Assembly (NCBI GenBank): GCA_022844565.1
Contig: JALHLK010000005.1
Span: 1-64,000 of the forward strand
Source: Saprospiraceae bacterium
GTDB taxonomy: Bacteria > Bacteroidota > Bacteroidia > Chitinophagales > Saprospiraceae
Length of the DNA: 64,000 nucleotides
Reading direction: 5' to 3'
The notes beneath the pieces are model-generated. The model was not told where the DNA came from. It did no database searches and saw only the letters and a list, made by a program, of their open reading frames with translations. The translations under genes and the position numbers were made by a program. The stretch's first letter is position 1. Every line of letters starts with the position of its first letter. Below, in pieces: positions 1 to 7,621 of the stretch.

Positions 1-117
1 CTTCACAAATCCACCTAAAGAAATCGCCGTACACGTAAGTACATACGGTGGTGTGAGAGGACGACAAAGGTTATACTTTTTCTTACTGAAATCTATTACC
101 TTTGTCTCCTACTTAAT
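1..117 (+). mobile_element. Group II intron, 3' end (domains V and VI)
   Basis: The sequence folds like the last two domains of a bacterial group II intron. Domain V is about 24-51: arms 25-31 and 44-50 pair, with the triad C25-G26-C27 opposite G48-U49-G50, keeping the G-U wobble usual for the catalytic triad, and a GTAA tetraloop sits at 35-38. The upper stem is shorter than canonical. Domain VI is about 57-111, with ACAAAGG (64-70) pairing CCTTTGT (99-105). A CCTACTTAAT-type end follows (109-117), where A111 would be the bulged branch-point A and the intron would end in AT at 117. The run GGTGGTGTGAGAGG between the two domains is typical of such introns. The maturase/reverse transcriptase would lie left of the window and is not seen. 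The call rests on structure read by eye. Confidence 0.68.
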
Positions 118-126
118 TAATAGATT

Positions 127-819
127 TTAAGTATTGTCCGTTTTGCTATAAACATTCATTGCTATTGATGAAAGTAAGTAACCTATCACACTACCTGAAA
201 TAGCCAATATCGGGTCAATGACAATCAATAATCCCACAAGCACAACCAAAATCAAATGATAAATACTGTCCTTCAGACTTTTACCAAGACTTTTTAATGA
301 AAACATTTTTAATGGACTGTTAAGAAGATAGGCAAATATTAATGGTATTAGGAGATATACCCAACTATTTGATAATAAGTTTTTAATCAATACTGAATCA
401 TTTTGAAAAGCTAAGTAAAGACCTAAGAAAAAAATAGCATTTGAAGGTGTATTTAGACCTATAAAAAATTTTGATGACGGCAATAAATTGAATTTTGCCA
501 ACCGATATCCACTGGCAACTACGATTAAACAAGGAGCTAAATATGATAGCACACCATGGTCAGGAGCCATCTTAAAATACAGAAATGCAGGTACTACACC
601 AAAACTCACAACATCAGCTAATGAGTCAAGCTGTATTCCTAAGTCACTATTAACCTTTAACTTCCTAGCAATAAATCCATCAAAAACATCAAATAATAGA
701 CTTAAACAAAAAAGTGTAACTATTGTATTTATATCATTGATTAACAATATAAAGAACCCACAAGCGAGATTGCATAATGTAAGCGCGTTGGGTATAAATG
801 CTTTGATTGTATTCGCCAT
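127..819 (-). CDS. pssA: CDP-diacylglycerol--serine O-phosphatidyltransferase
   Basis: Makes phosphatidylserine from CDP-diacylglycerol and serine, the first committed step to phosphatidylethanolamine, at the inner membrane. The CDP-alcohol phosphotransferase signature is clear near residues 42-72: DVFDGFIAR, then G, LDS and D at the spacing of DG-x2-AR-x8-G-x3-D-x3-D. The rest is a series of hydrophobic segments (about 6-8 helices), and 230 aa is the usual length. It is the last gene of the minus-strand run after the TonB receptor, 13 bp away. A group II intron ends 9 bp beyond its stop codon, leaving the reading frame intact. The family is secure; PssA rather than a related phosphatidyltransferase follows from the overall sequence. 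Confidence 0.9.
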   Translation of the reverse strand: MANTIKAFIPNALTLCNLACGFFILLINDINTIVTLFCLSLLFDVFDGFIARKLKVNSDLGIQLDSLADVVSFGVVPAFLYFKMAPDHGVLSYLAPCLIVVASGYRLAKFNLLPSSKFFIGLNTPSNAIFFLGLYLAFQNDSVLIKNLLSNSWVYLLIPLIFAYLLNSPLKMFSLKSLGKSLKDSIYHLILVVLVGLLIVIDPILAISGSVIGYLLSSIAMNVYSKTDNT

Positions 820-832
820 AACTATTAATTCA

Positions 833-3112
833 TTAGAAGTCTAACCTAAAACTTGCGGCTGGGATAAATGGAAGTTGATTAACCCTTGTATATCTGATCC
901 GATCAAAATAAAATATGTTGTCTCTATCATAAGTATTGACCGCACTTAGATTTACCTCTCCTTTTAATGATTTTACTATTTTAAACTTATGGGTAAAAGA
1001 TACATCTAAGCGATGATAATCAGGCAGTCTACCACCATTTCTTGTGGGCGAGTATATAATACCAAAACTATTTGGATTGGCTGTCAAGTAGTCAGGATTG
1101 CTTGTGCTAATCGGAAGATCATTATAAAATCCTCTAGTTTGAGTAAATGGAAACCCGCTGCCATAATTCCATCTCAAACCTAAGGATGTATTTTTGGAGC
1201 TAGATAAGAAGTATGACAATACGATGTTGGTATTATGTCTTCTATCAAATACAGCTGGATATTCTTGTTTACCATCAAATCTTCTCACAAAACCATAAGA
1301 GTAAGTCGCCCAAATATCAAATTTGCCTTGAGTAGATTTGAAAGAAAGATCTACACCATATGCTTCTCCCTCTTCTGTTGCATAGTTTGATTCCTCATTG
1401 GACAATTTATTCCTATTGACAATGATAATTTGAGGAAATTCCTTGTAATAACCTTCTAAGTTAATGGTGGTATTTTTATTTATATCTTTTTCAAATCCGG
1501 CTACAAGGTGTCTTGATTTTACCAGTCTATTGCCAAGTTGCTCACCATCTAAGCCAAGTACGGGCTCCTCTGGACCGGTGAGAAAACCATTAAAAAGATT
1601 GACAATGTCTCGATCATTGGAGGTGCTAATGATGTTTTGACTATATATACCCGTACCTAGTTTAAATCTAAAATCATCTGTAATTAATGCTTTAAAATTT
1701 AGTCTTGGCTCAGGAGAAAAAGCCTGTTGTCCGGCATAGTACATGACCCTGAATGAGGGTTCAAATATGATCTTAGAATTAAGGACATACTTCATTTTTA
1801 TAAAACCTCCAACCTCAGCGGTGTTTTGATTTTGTAACAATCTAAACCCAAATGGATTGGTAAAGCTAAAGTCTGTACTTATTGCTCTAAAGTCAATGCC
1901 ATACTTTAAATCAATCTTATTTGCGTAATAGTTGAAGTTGATGTTACCACCTAATTCTCTTATTACACTTTCTCGAGGTTGATCGTTGCCTTCAATGATT
2001 CCTGTAGAGTATTCTGTGAAACCAACGGTTCCATCTAAAATTATGGTACTGTAAGGAGGTATTAATTTAAAATTGACACCCATACCCGTATTTTTCCAAT
2101 CTATGTTAGCGATTTGTGGATTGTTGTATACGTCAGTAAAATTAAATCCGAAAAATTGAAATGAGCTACCTCCATCCGTATTAATCGAAACTTTGCCATA
2201 AATATCTTGGAAGTCAAAAGGTAATCCTACACTGTCGTTTGGTGAGGCATATTTATAAAAGATATCATCCGTTTGATTTATTAATGACTTTTTCATCGTG
2301 AGAAGCATGGAGACATTGGTTTTTCCTTCCTGAAATTTTTTAATTGGACCTTCTATCAAGCCTCTTATTGCAAATGGACTTATTGCAGCAAAACCCTTAA
2401 GCCTATTTTTGTCTCCATCTCTTGTTTTAATATCTACAACAGCAGACGTCCTACCACCATAACTAGCGTCAAAACCTGCTGTGTATACATCAACATTTTT
2501 TATAATATCTGTTTCAAAAGAGGAGAAAAGACCTAGGGAATGGAAAGGATTGTAAATATTCAAACCATCTAATAAAATCTTGTTCTGTACGGGAGCGCCT
2601 CCTCGTATAAAAAGTTGACCACCTTGATCACCTGTAGAAACCACTCCTGGTATTACTTGTAGATATTGAGCGACATCAGGCTCGCCACCTAATGAAGGTA
2701 GTAACTTAATTTCTGCTTGACTTACAGATATCTTGGAAACTTGTACCTCAGATCTTGATGCTGCTCTTTGTGCTGATACATCAATAGTATTCAGTAAAAT
2801 ACCTTTTGATTTTAAATAAAAGTTCTGATTAATTACGGTGTTTTTTCCAAAAGTTACCAATACAGATGTCGTATCATATCCTAAATAATTCGCAATTATT
2901 TTGTAGGTTCCTTCTGGCAACCCGGCAAGTGTGTAAAACCCATCTAAATCTGTTGTTGTTCCTTTTTGGCTATTTGAAACTATGATATCTGCAAAAGAGA
3001 TAGCCTCACCGGTATTACTGTCAAAAACTTTACCGCGAATTAGATTTTGGCTAAATAAAGGGTTTATAATTAGAATCAACAAGAAAGGAAAAAGTATGTT
3101 TTTTAACTTCAT
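833..3112 (-). CDS. TonB-dependent receptor with carboxypeptidase-like regulatory domain
   Basis: Outer-membrane beta-barrel that takes up a ligand using TonB energy; the substrate is unknown. A signal peptide (residues 1-21, ending LFSQ) is followed by a CarboxypepD_reg-like fold (about 22-100: IRGKVFDSNTGEAI...ADIIV...G..TD.DG.Y.L), then a plug domain (about 115-230, with FIRGG and LLDGLNIYNP) and a barrel ending in the aromatic terminus FRLDF. At 759 aa it fits the TonB receptors of Bacteroidota that lack a SusD partner; no susD lies nearby. It starts 10 bp after the stop of the small lipoprotein gene upstream, so the two are probably co-transcribed and may work together at the outer membrane. 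Confidence 0.9.
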   Translation of the reverse strand: MKLKNILFPFLLILIINPLFSQNLIRGKVFDSNTGEAISFADIIVSNSQKGTTTDLDGFYTLAGLPEGTYKIIANYLGYDTTSVLVTFGKNTVINQNFYLKSKGILLNTIDVSAQRAASRSEVQVSKISVSQAEIKLLPSLGGEPDVAQYLQVIPGVVSTGDQGGQLFIRGGAPVQNKILLDGLNIYNPFHSLGLFSSFETDIIKNVDVYTAGFDASYGGRTSAVVDIKTRDGDKNRLKGFAAISPFAIRGLIEGPIKKFQEGKTNVSMLLTMKKSLINQTDDIFYKYASPNDSVGLPFDFQDIYGKVSINTDGGSSFQFFGFNFTDVYNNPQIANIDWKNTGMGVNFKLIPPYSTIILDGTVGFTEYSTGIIEGNDQPRESVIRELGGNINFNYYANKIDLKYGIDFRAISTDFSFTNPFGFRLLQNQNTAEVGGFIKMKYVLNSKIIFEPSFRVMYYAGQQAFSPEPRLNFKALITDDFRFKLGTGIYSQNIISTSNDRDIVNLFNGFLTGPEEPVLGLDGEQLGNRLVKSRHLVAGFEKDINKNTTINLEGYYKEFPQIIIVNRNKLSNEESNYATEEGEAYGVDLSFKSTQGKFDIWATYSYGFVRRFDGKQEYPAVFDRRHNTNIVLSYFLSSSKNTSLGLRWNYGSGFPFTQTRGFYNDLPISTSNPDYLTANPNSFGIIYSPTRNGGRLPDYHRLDVSFTHKFKIVKSLKGEVNLSAVNTYDRDNIFYFDRIRYTRVNQLPFIPAASFRLDF

Positions 3113-3122
3113 ATTATATCAC

Positions 3123-3533
3123 TCATTGAAGGTCTGAATCCACGGCATCTTCTTCTAATTGTTGCTCCACAGGCGTCTTTGTCATTAAGAAATTCATATA
3201 AAATGCTGAAATTTCTCCAGCTAGAATTAAAGTATCAGGAGTACATCTCACCAAATTAAAGTTTAGTTGCTCCTCTGTTGTTATGGTAATTTTGTCGTCG
3301 GAAAACGAATAATTATAACTTTTTGTTTCGTCAAATATATTAGATTTAAAAGTGTTTTCATTTTGGAAATCAAAATAACCTCCTTCAAGTGTGTTGGTTG
3401 GTTTGTAATTTCGATTTACTTGATGAAAGTACCATTTCCCTTTTATATCGCAATTCGATGACTCATTTTTGCAACTTTGAAATGAAAGTAAAATGAGAAA
3501 ACAAAATGAAATAGAAGAATTAATTTTTAACAC
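3123..3533 (-). CDS. Small lipoprotein, unknown function
   Basis: A 136-aa protein with a lipoprotein signal: a charged start, a hydrophobic stretch (SFCFLILLSF) and a lipobox QSC with Cys near residue 20. The mature part begins CDIKGKWYFHQ and alternates short hydrophobic strands (SFSDDKITITTEE, LNFNLVRC, LILAGE). This pattern recalls the small lipocalin-like/META-like lipoproteins of Bacteroidota, but I recognise no named family. It directly precedes the TonB receptor (10-bp gap) behind a good promoter at 3547-3575, so it is probably first in a lipoprotein-TBDR-pssA transcript. A receptor accessory role is inferred from position only. Confidence 0.75.
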   Translation of the reverse strand: MLKINSSISFCFLILLSFQSCKNESSNCDIKGKWYFHQVNRNYKPTNTLEGGYFDFQNENTFKSNIFDETKSYNYSFSDDKITITTEEQLNFNLVRCTPDTLILAGEISAFYMNFLMTKTPVEQQLEEDAVDSDLQ

Positions 3534-3546
3534 TTAATTTTTTTTG

Positions 3547-3575
3547 CAAAAGTAATTAATTTTAACAAGAACAAA
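3547..3575 (-). promoter_or_regulatory. Bacteroidota-type promoter for lipoprotein-TBDR-pssA
   Basis: Read on the minus strand, TTTG (3575-3572), 17 bp, then TACTTTTG (3554-3547), matching the TTTG/TAnnTTTG consensus. The start codon of the small lipoprotein lies 13 bp further on. The -33 box sits inside the 3' end of the ACP phosphodiesterase gene. Confidence 0.55.
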
Positions 3576-4143
3576 ATACTTTTACCTCATTTATCATTAA
3601 AGGAAAAAATGTAAGAAATAGTTGATTTATTTTTTTATCTTCTTTTTCTATTGCTTCAAGCGTTTTTAAAAAATCTACTTCAAACCTGGCTCTTTTATTC
3701 ATTTTTTCAAAAACAAAACGGAGACCTTCTTTAGTTGTATATTTCTGCAAAAAGTTGTCATCAATCATTCTGTGTGTAATTTCTTTGACTTTTAATGGTG
3801 CCGTGCCTATCTGTCTGGTTATAATAGAATAGGTTTTTGTACAAAAATCTTCCAAAGTTAAATTGTGAAAATCACTCCAATTCCTAGCCAAATAGTAATC
3901 AAAGATAACATCGGAGGCCACTGGAGCATACTTACCGACATATGGGTGCAAAAGCTTGTTCACCACACGAACATCTTCATTTTGATCCGTAAAACTATCA
4001 ATCAATTTATGTAACTCAATTCCTTTTTGATACTTTGAAGGTAGTGCTCCTACCTCTTTATGTGTAAGCATATCCGCAAGGTAATTACTAAAAAGTAAGT
4101 AATCATCAGAACAAGACAGATACATATGGGCTAAATAGTTCAA
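3562..4143 (-). CDS. Acyl carrier protein phosphodiesterase (AcpH family)
   Basis: Removes the 4'-phosphopantetheine arm from acyl carrier protein (HD-like metal-dependent hydrolase, DUF479/AcpH family). The family motifs are visible: MNYLAHMYLS at the N terminus, SNYLADML (about 18-25), the metal-binding run HKLIDSFTDQNEDVR (about 45-59) and SDVIFDYYLARNW (about 77-89). The length of 193 aa is normal. The start is fixed by the conserved MNYLAH. It is transcribed toward the lipoprotein-TBDR genes, with 28 bp between it and the lipoprotein start. Bacteroidota carry this protein widely, and its physiological role there is little tested. Confidence 0.85.
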   Translation of the reverse strand: MNYLAHMYLSCSDDYLLFSNYLADMLTHKEVGALPSKYQKGIELHKLIDSFTDQNEDVRVVNKLLHPYVGKYAPVASDVIFDYYLARNWSDFHNLTLEDFCTKTYSIITRQIGTAPLKVKEITHRMIDDNFLQKYTTKEGLRFVFEKMNKRARFEVDFLKTLEAIEKEDKKINQLFLTFFPLMINEVKVFCSC

Positions 4144-4362
4144 TAGTTTATTTATTCCGCTAAGATAGAATTTGTATTGTTTTTTTGCATAAGATTTGAT
4201 TAATTATTTCGTACCTTTTTTGGTTTTTAGCTAATTGTCTTTAGTCTATAGCAGTTAGTCTTTGGCTGTTGTTTTCCCGTTCTAAAGGGATTTCGCTTCG
4301 TTTTTTTGGTCTTTGGTGCGAGCTACATTGACTCTCTAAGATCTAACTCCTGTAATCTACCC
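4144..4362. repeat. Intergenic degenerate TTAGGGG / CTAAAGACCAAAGAC repeats
   Basis: The spacer between two minus-strand genes is made of short degenerate strings. Next to the HsdR_N stop codon, reading on the minus strand, it opens with GGGTTAGGGGTAG. Further away it carries versions of CCAAAGACTAA and AGACTAAAGACAATTAGCT. The same two word families recur at 6976-7075 and 29190-29336. No ORF or RNA gene is apparent. Confidence 0.6.
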
Positions 4363-4806
4363 CTAACCCTTAATAAAATATTCAGGTATACCGTCCAACT
4401 TCTCATAATGATTTTCAATTCTCTTAAAATAATGGGTATTTATCCCATTTGAAATGCAAATATAGGGTGATTTTATAGCGTCATTATAAGAACCAATTTG
4501 TATATCGATATCTTCTTTTAACTTTTCTTCAAAAGATTTACATTCTATTAAAAGATATGGTTTGAACTTATTGTCATAGACTAAAAGATCAAAACGATTA
4601 TACTTTTTTATGCCTTTGATTGATCTTTCTACTGACATTTTTCCAACAGGATATCCATTGTCCATGAGGTATAAAATCATTACCTGTCTAACAAACTCCT
4701 CAGGTTGCAGGACTAACCACTTTTTTCTGATAAAATCCCAAATGTATCGCTTTTCATTTAAGACTTTTAGTTTTAGTCTGGTACTATAATGATTAAGATC
4801 TAGCAA
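4363..4806 (-). CDS. HsdR_N-type (PD-(D/E)xK fold) protein
   Basis: A stand-alone 147-aa protein matching the N-terminal domain of type I restriction subunit R (HSDR_N_2 type). The nuclease core is seen as RFDLLVYD (about 71-78) followed by LLIECKSF (about 86-93), giving the D...ExK pattern, with QIGSYNDAIKSPYICISNG downstream. The helicase/motor part of a true HsdR is absent, and no hsdM or hsdS lies nearby. This short form is common and conserved in Bacteroidota, which argues for a housekeeping rather than restriction role; whether it cleaves DNA is unknown. Both catalytic acidic residues and the Lys are retained. Confidence 0.82.
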   Translation of the reverse strand: MLDLNHYSTRLKLKVLNEKRYIWDFIRKKWLVLQPEEFVRQVMILYLMDNGYPVGKMSVERSIKGIKKYNRFDLLVYDNKFKPYLLIECKSFEEKLKEDIDIQIGSYNDAIKSPYICISNGINTHYFKRIENHYEKLDGIPEYFIKG

Positions 4807-4857
4807 TATTAATATTTATCACAAAACTATAATTTTACAAACGTATTTCAAATTTAT

Positions 4858-4888
4858 TTTGGTCTTAAAAAGTATTATGCTACATTTA
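4858..4888 (+). promoter_or_regulatory. Promoter of the sugar-acid gene set
   Basis: TTTG (4858-4861), 19 bp, then TACATTTA (4881-4888, one mismatch to TAnnTTTG). The first start codon of the operon is 25 bp downstream at 4914. Confidence 0.5.
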
Positions 4889-4913
4889 CATTTAAAATTT
4901 TATTAATTAGATT

Positions 4914-5804
4914 ATGGAATTAGCTATTCACAATTGGATGCGGGCTGAAAGTTTAGAAACTACCTTGTCGAGGATTTCTAAACTGGGGTATGAATATATT
5001 GAGATACAAGGTAGTCCTGAAATGTATGACAATTCAGAGGTAAAGAAACTATTGAATAAGTATGATGTAAAATGTTGGGGATCAGTTACATTGATGCTCG
5101 GTGATAGAAATCTTCTAGCCAAAGACAAAGCACAAAGGCAAGCTTCTATTCAATATGTAAAAGATGTCATCAAGATGGTCAGTGATTTGCATGGACATAT
5201 GGTATCTGTTGTTCCTGCAACAGTTGGCAAAATAGTACCCGATGGACGGCCAGATCAAGAGTGGGAATGGGCGGTAGAAAGTATGCAAGAAGTTTATAAA
5301 TACGCAGAATCAAAAGAAATCAAAATTGGTATAGAACCCATAAATAGGTTTGAAACCTATTTTATCAACAGAGGTGACCAAGCATTAGCATTAGCTGAAG
5401 CTACGGGATCAAATTGTGGTGTTTGTCTTGATGTGTTCCACATGAATATAGAAGAAGATGATACACATGCCGCTTTAAGAAGAGCAAAGCATAGGCTTGT
5501 AGGAGTTCATGTTGCAGATAATAATCGAATGGCGCCAGGAATGGGTAAAATTGAATGGCCAAGTATCATCTCTACGCTCAAAGAGATTGGTTACAACAAA
5601 GTTTTATCAGTAGAATTTTGTGCACCTTTGGATAGAACACCAGCAAACCCCTACCCTAACTCCATTGAGACAAATCCCGAAGGACTCAGTCCTGAACAAA
5701 AGAAGTTTTTGGAAGATCACGGAAGTTCTGCCGTCACAGAGGAGTTTTATTACATGCTGACTAAAAAATCGGTTGAAACTTTACGTCCGCTAATTACTGA
5801 ATAA
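4914..5804 (+). CDS. Sugar phosphate isomerase/epimerase (xylose isomerase-like TIM barrel)
   Basis: A 296-aa TIM-barrel protein of the D-tagatose 3-epimerase/AP-endonuclease 2 superfamily. The four metal-binding positions are recognisable: Glu in IGIEPINR (about 142), Asp in CLDVFHMNIE (about 176), His in GVHVADNNR (about 202) and Glu in LSVEF (about 239). The GMGKIEWP segment, typical of ketose 3-epimerases, follows the HVADN motif. It likely isomerises or epimerises a sugar or keto-acid. It heads an operon with the dehydratase 15 bp downstream and carries no signal peptide, so it is cytosolic. The exact substrate cannot be read from the sequence. Confidence 0.82.
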   Translation: MELAIHNWMRAESLETTLSRISKLGYEYIEIQGSPEMYDNSEVKKLLNKYDVKCWGSVTLMLGDRNLLAKDKAQRQASIQYVKDVIKMVSDLHGHMVSVVPATVGKIVPDGRPDQEWEWAVESMQEVYKYAESKEIKIGIEPINRFETYFINRGDQALALAEATGSNCGVCLDVFHMNIEEDDTHAALRRAKHRLVGVHVADNNRMAPGMGKIEWPSIISTLKEIGYNKVLSVEFCAPLDRTPANPYPNSIETNPEGLSPEQKKFLEDHGSSAVTEEFYYMLTKKSVETLRPLITE

Positions 5805-5819
5805 ATATAAAAAGAATAC

Positions 5820-6980
5820 ATGAAAATATCCAACATTGAAGCCTTTTGGTTAAGATGTCCAATACCTGAAGGAAAGCAACATCGTTCTGACTATGGGTTA
5901 TTGACCAATTTTGATATGACATTGGTCGTGGTAACAACAGACACTGGTTTGCAAGGTTTTGGTGAGGCCAAAGCTGCTGTGGGATCATCGGGTGTATGTG
6001 CTTCGATCGTGACTACCATAGAGCAAGAGCTAAAGCCTGTCTTAATTGGACAAGACGTAGATGATATCAATAAGATTTGGGAAATGGTGTATAGTGGTTC
6101 TAGGGATCATTATGCAATATCAAGGGGTAGAAAATTTCCGATCCTTGGTCGAAGAGGCATTACTATTTCGGCATTAAGTGGTATAGACACCGCACTTTGG
6201 GATATCAAAGGTAAAATGCTTGGTGTGCCAATAATATCTCTGCTTGGTGGTGCCTGTAGAGATAGTATGGAAACTTATGCTAGTGGTGGTTGGGCTGATG
6301 AAAACAACATTGGTGAACAACTTAATTCTTATATCTCCAAAGGTTTTAAAGCTGTAAAGATGAGGGTTGGAATTATGGACGAAACAGTCAAAACGAGTAT
6401 AAATAGAGTAAAAGCAGCAAGAAAAGGAATTGGCGACGATATCAAATTAATGGTTGATGCACACGGTACTTTTAGTGTACCTGAGGCAAAACAATTTTGC
6501 AAAGGCATAGAAGATTGTAATGTATATTGGTTTGAAGAGCCATGTAGCCCAGACAATCGGCATGGTACCGCTGAGGTAAAACAACACACTTCGATACCTA
6601 TTGCAGCAGGCGAAAGTGAATACACAGCCTTTGACATCAGAGATCTTATTGAAGTCAGGGCTTTAGATGTGATCCAACCTGATTCTGCAATCATTGGTGG
6701 AATCACAGAAAGTATGCGCGTATCCGCTCTTGCTCACGCTCATCAATTAGAATTGGCTCCACACTGCTGGGGTTCTGCATTCTCTTTTGGTGCTGGTGTG
6801 AATGTTGCTTTTGCTTCTCCTTCTGCAGTATTAATTGAGTTTTCTGCTGGTGGCAATCCGATGATGTATGATTTGATTAATGAAAAAATTGAAGTGATAG
6901 AAGGTAGGATTTTGAAGCCAACGAAAGCAGGTATTGGGTTTACGCCTAATTGGGATTTTGTGAAAGAGTTTAAGTGTTAG
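5820..6980 (+). CDS. Mandelate racemase/muconate lactonizing enzyme family protein (probable sugar-acid dehydratase)
   Basis: Enolase-superfamily enzyme, 386 aa. An N-terminal capping domain (about 1-125) precedes the barrel. The metal ligands are D213 (VDAHG), a Glu in FEEP (about 239) and a Glu in AGESE (about 265). The second-strand base motif is KMR (in KAVKMRVG). The Asp of DVIQPD and the His of APHCWGS give the His-Asp dyad of the mandelate racemase subgroup, whose members mostly dehydrate sugar acids to 2-keto-3-deoxy acids. With the epimerase upstream and the hydroxyacid dehydrogenase downstream, sugar-acid catabolism is the best reading. The substrate is unknown. The region after the stop begins a run of TTAGG repeats. 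Confidence 0.83.
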   Translation: MKISNIEAFWLRCPIPEGKQHRSDYGLLTNFDMTLVVVTTDTGLQGFGEAKAAVGSSGVCASIVTTIEQELKPVLIGQDVDDINKIWEMVYSGSRDHYAISRGRKFPILGRRGITISALSGIDTALWDIKGKMLGVPIISLLGGACRDSMETYASGGWADENNIGEQLNSYISKGFKAVKMRVGIMDETVKTSINRVKAARKGIGDDIKLMVDAHGTFSVPEAKQFCKGIEDCNVYWFEEPCSPDNRHGTAEVKQHTSIPIAAGESEYTAFDIRDLIEVRALDVIQPDSAIIGGITESMRVSALAHAHQLELAPHCWGSAFSFGAGVNVAFASPSAVLIEFSAGGNPMMYDLINEKIEVIEGRILKPTKAGIGFTPNWDFVKEFKC

Positions 6981-7075
6981 GTTAGGGGTTAGGTTTTAGG
7001 GATTAGGTTTTAGTGTGTGCCAAAATCCAATTACGCTAAAGACCAAAGACCAAGAGCTAAAGACCTAGAATCATA
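6976..7075 (+). repeat. Intergenic TTAGG-type repeats and CTAAAGACCAAAGAC words
   Basis: Starting at the stop codon of the dehydratase gene, 6976-7013 is a degenerate array of TTAGG/TTAGGGG/TTAGGTTTTAGG. From 7037 to 7068, words of the form CTAAAGACC and AAAGACC repeat. No ORF. It matches the arrays after 4363 and 29335 in sequence and in orientation relative to the preceding gene. Confidence 0.7.
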
Positions 7076-7114
7076 TTTTAAATAATAAAAATCTAAAAGC
7101 TAAAATAAAAAGAA

Positions 7115-7603
7115 ATGGCAAAAGCAATTAACATCAATCATGTGACTTTAGTGGTCAGAAATTTGGAGGAGGCTTCAAAATTTTATGAAGAAGAGATGGG
7201 ATTAGAGGTGATACCCGCTTTCTTATTGGATTTTCCAGCTTCATTTTTTAAATTGAATGATACTCAACAATTGCATCTTACCGAGTGGCCAGATGATGAA
7301 GTCTCTTTCAGAGGTCATGTGTGTTTTGAGGTGGATGATATCAATACGATCTTCTGGAGGATGAAGGAATTGGGTGTAATAGACGTAAAGCCTTGGGGGT
7401 ATGTGCGGCAGTTGCCAGACGGGCCAATACAAATGTTTGTTAGAGATCCATCGGGTAACTTGGTGGAGCTCTCTTGCAAACCAGGGTCTTATGTTGATCC
7501 GATAATTTTGGAAGATGAGCTGTTTAAAGCGGGTTTGTATACATCGGGAAGGAATGATTTTAGAGGCTATAAGTCTGAAAAAGCATCGTTGTATCACGAA
7601 TAA
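7115..7603 (+). CDS. VOC superfamily (glyoxalase/bleomycin resistance/dioxygenase) protein
   Basis: A 162-aa protein with two paired beta-alpha-beta-beta-beta units. The N-terminal NHVTLVVRNLEEASKFYEEEMGLEV is diagnostic of the vicinal oxygen chelate fold. Candidate metal ligands are His in NHVTL (about 9), His in GHVCFEVDD (about 68) and Glu in GNLVELSC (about 118). It lies between the dehydratase and the hydroxyacid dehydrogenase, 18 bp before the latter, so it probably acts on an intermediate of the same pathway, for example as lactoylglutathione-lyase-like isomerase or ring-opening enzyme. The family is sure; the reaction is not known. Confidence 0.8.
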   Translation: MAKAININHVTLVVRNLEEASKFYEEEMGLEVIPAFLLDFPASFFKLNDTQQLHLTEWPDDEVSFRGHVCFEVDDINTIFWRMKELGVIDVKPWGYVRQLPDGPIQMFVRDPSGNLVELSCKPGSYVDPIILEDELFKAGLYTSGRNDFRGYKSEKASLYHE

Positions 7604-7621
7604 TTTAAGCAATATTTCGCT

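Noticed and set aside
4363-4806. Remnant of a type I restriction system
   Set aside because: The HsdR_N-type domain is full length by itself, no hsdM/hsdS or helicase fragment is near, and this short form is normal in Bacteroidota.
6976-7075. CRISPR array or telomere
   Set aside because: The repeats are short, degenerate and without spacers; no cas genes, and the replicon end is not here.
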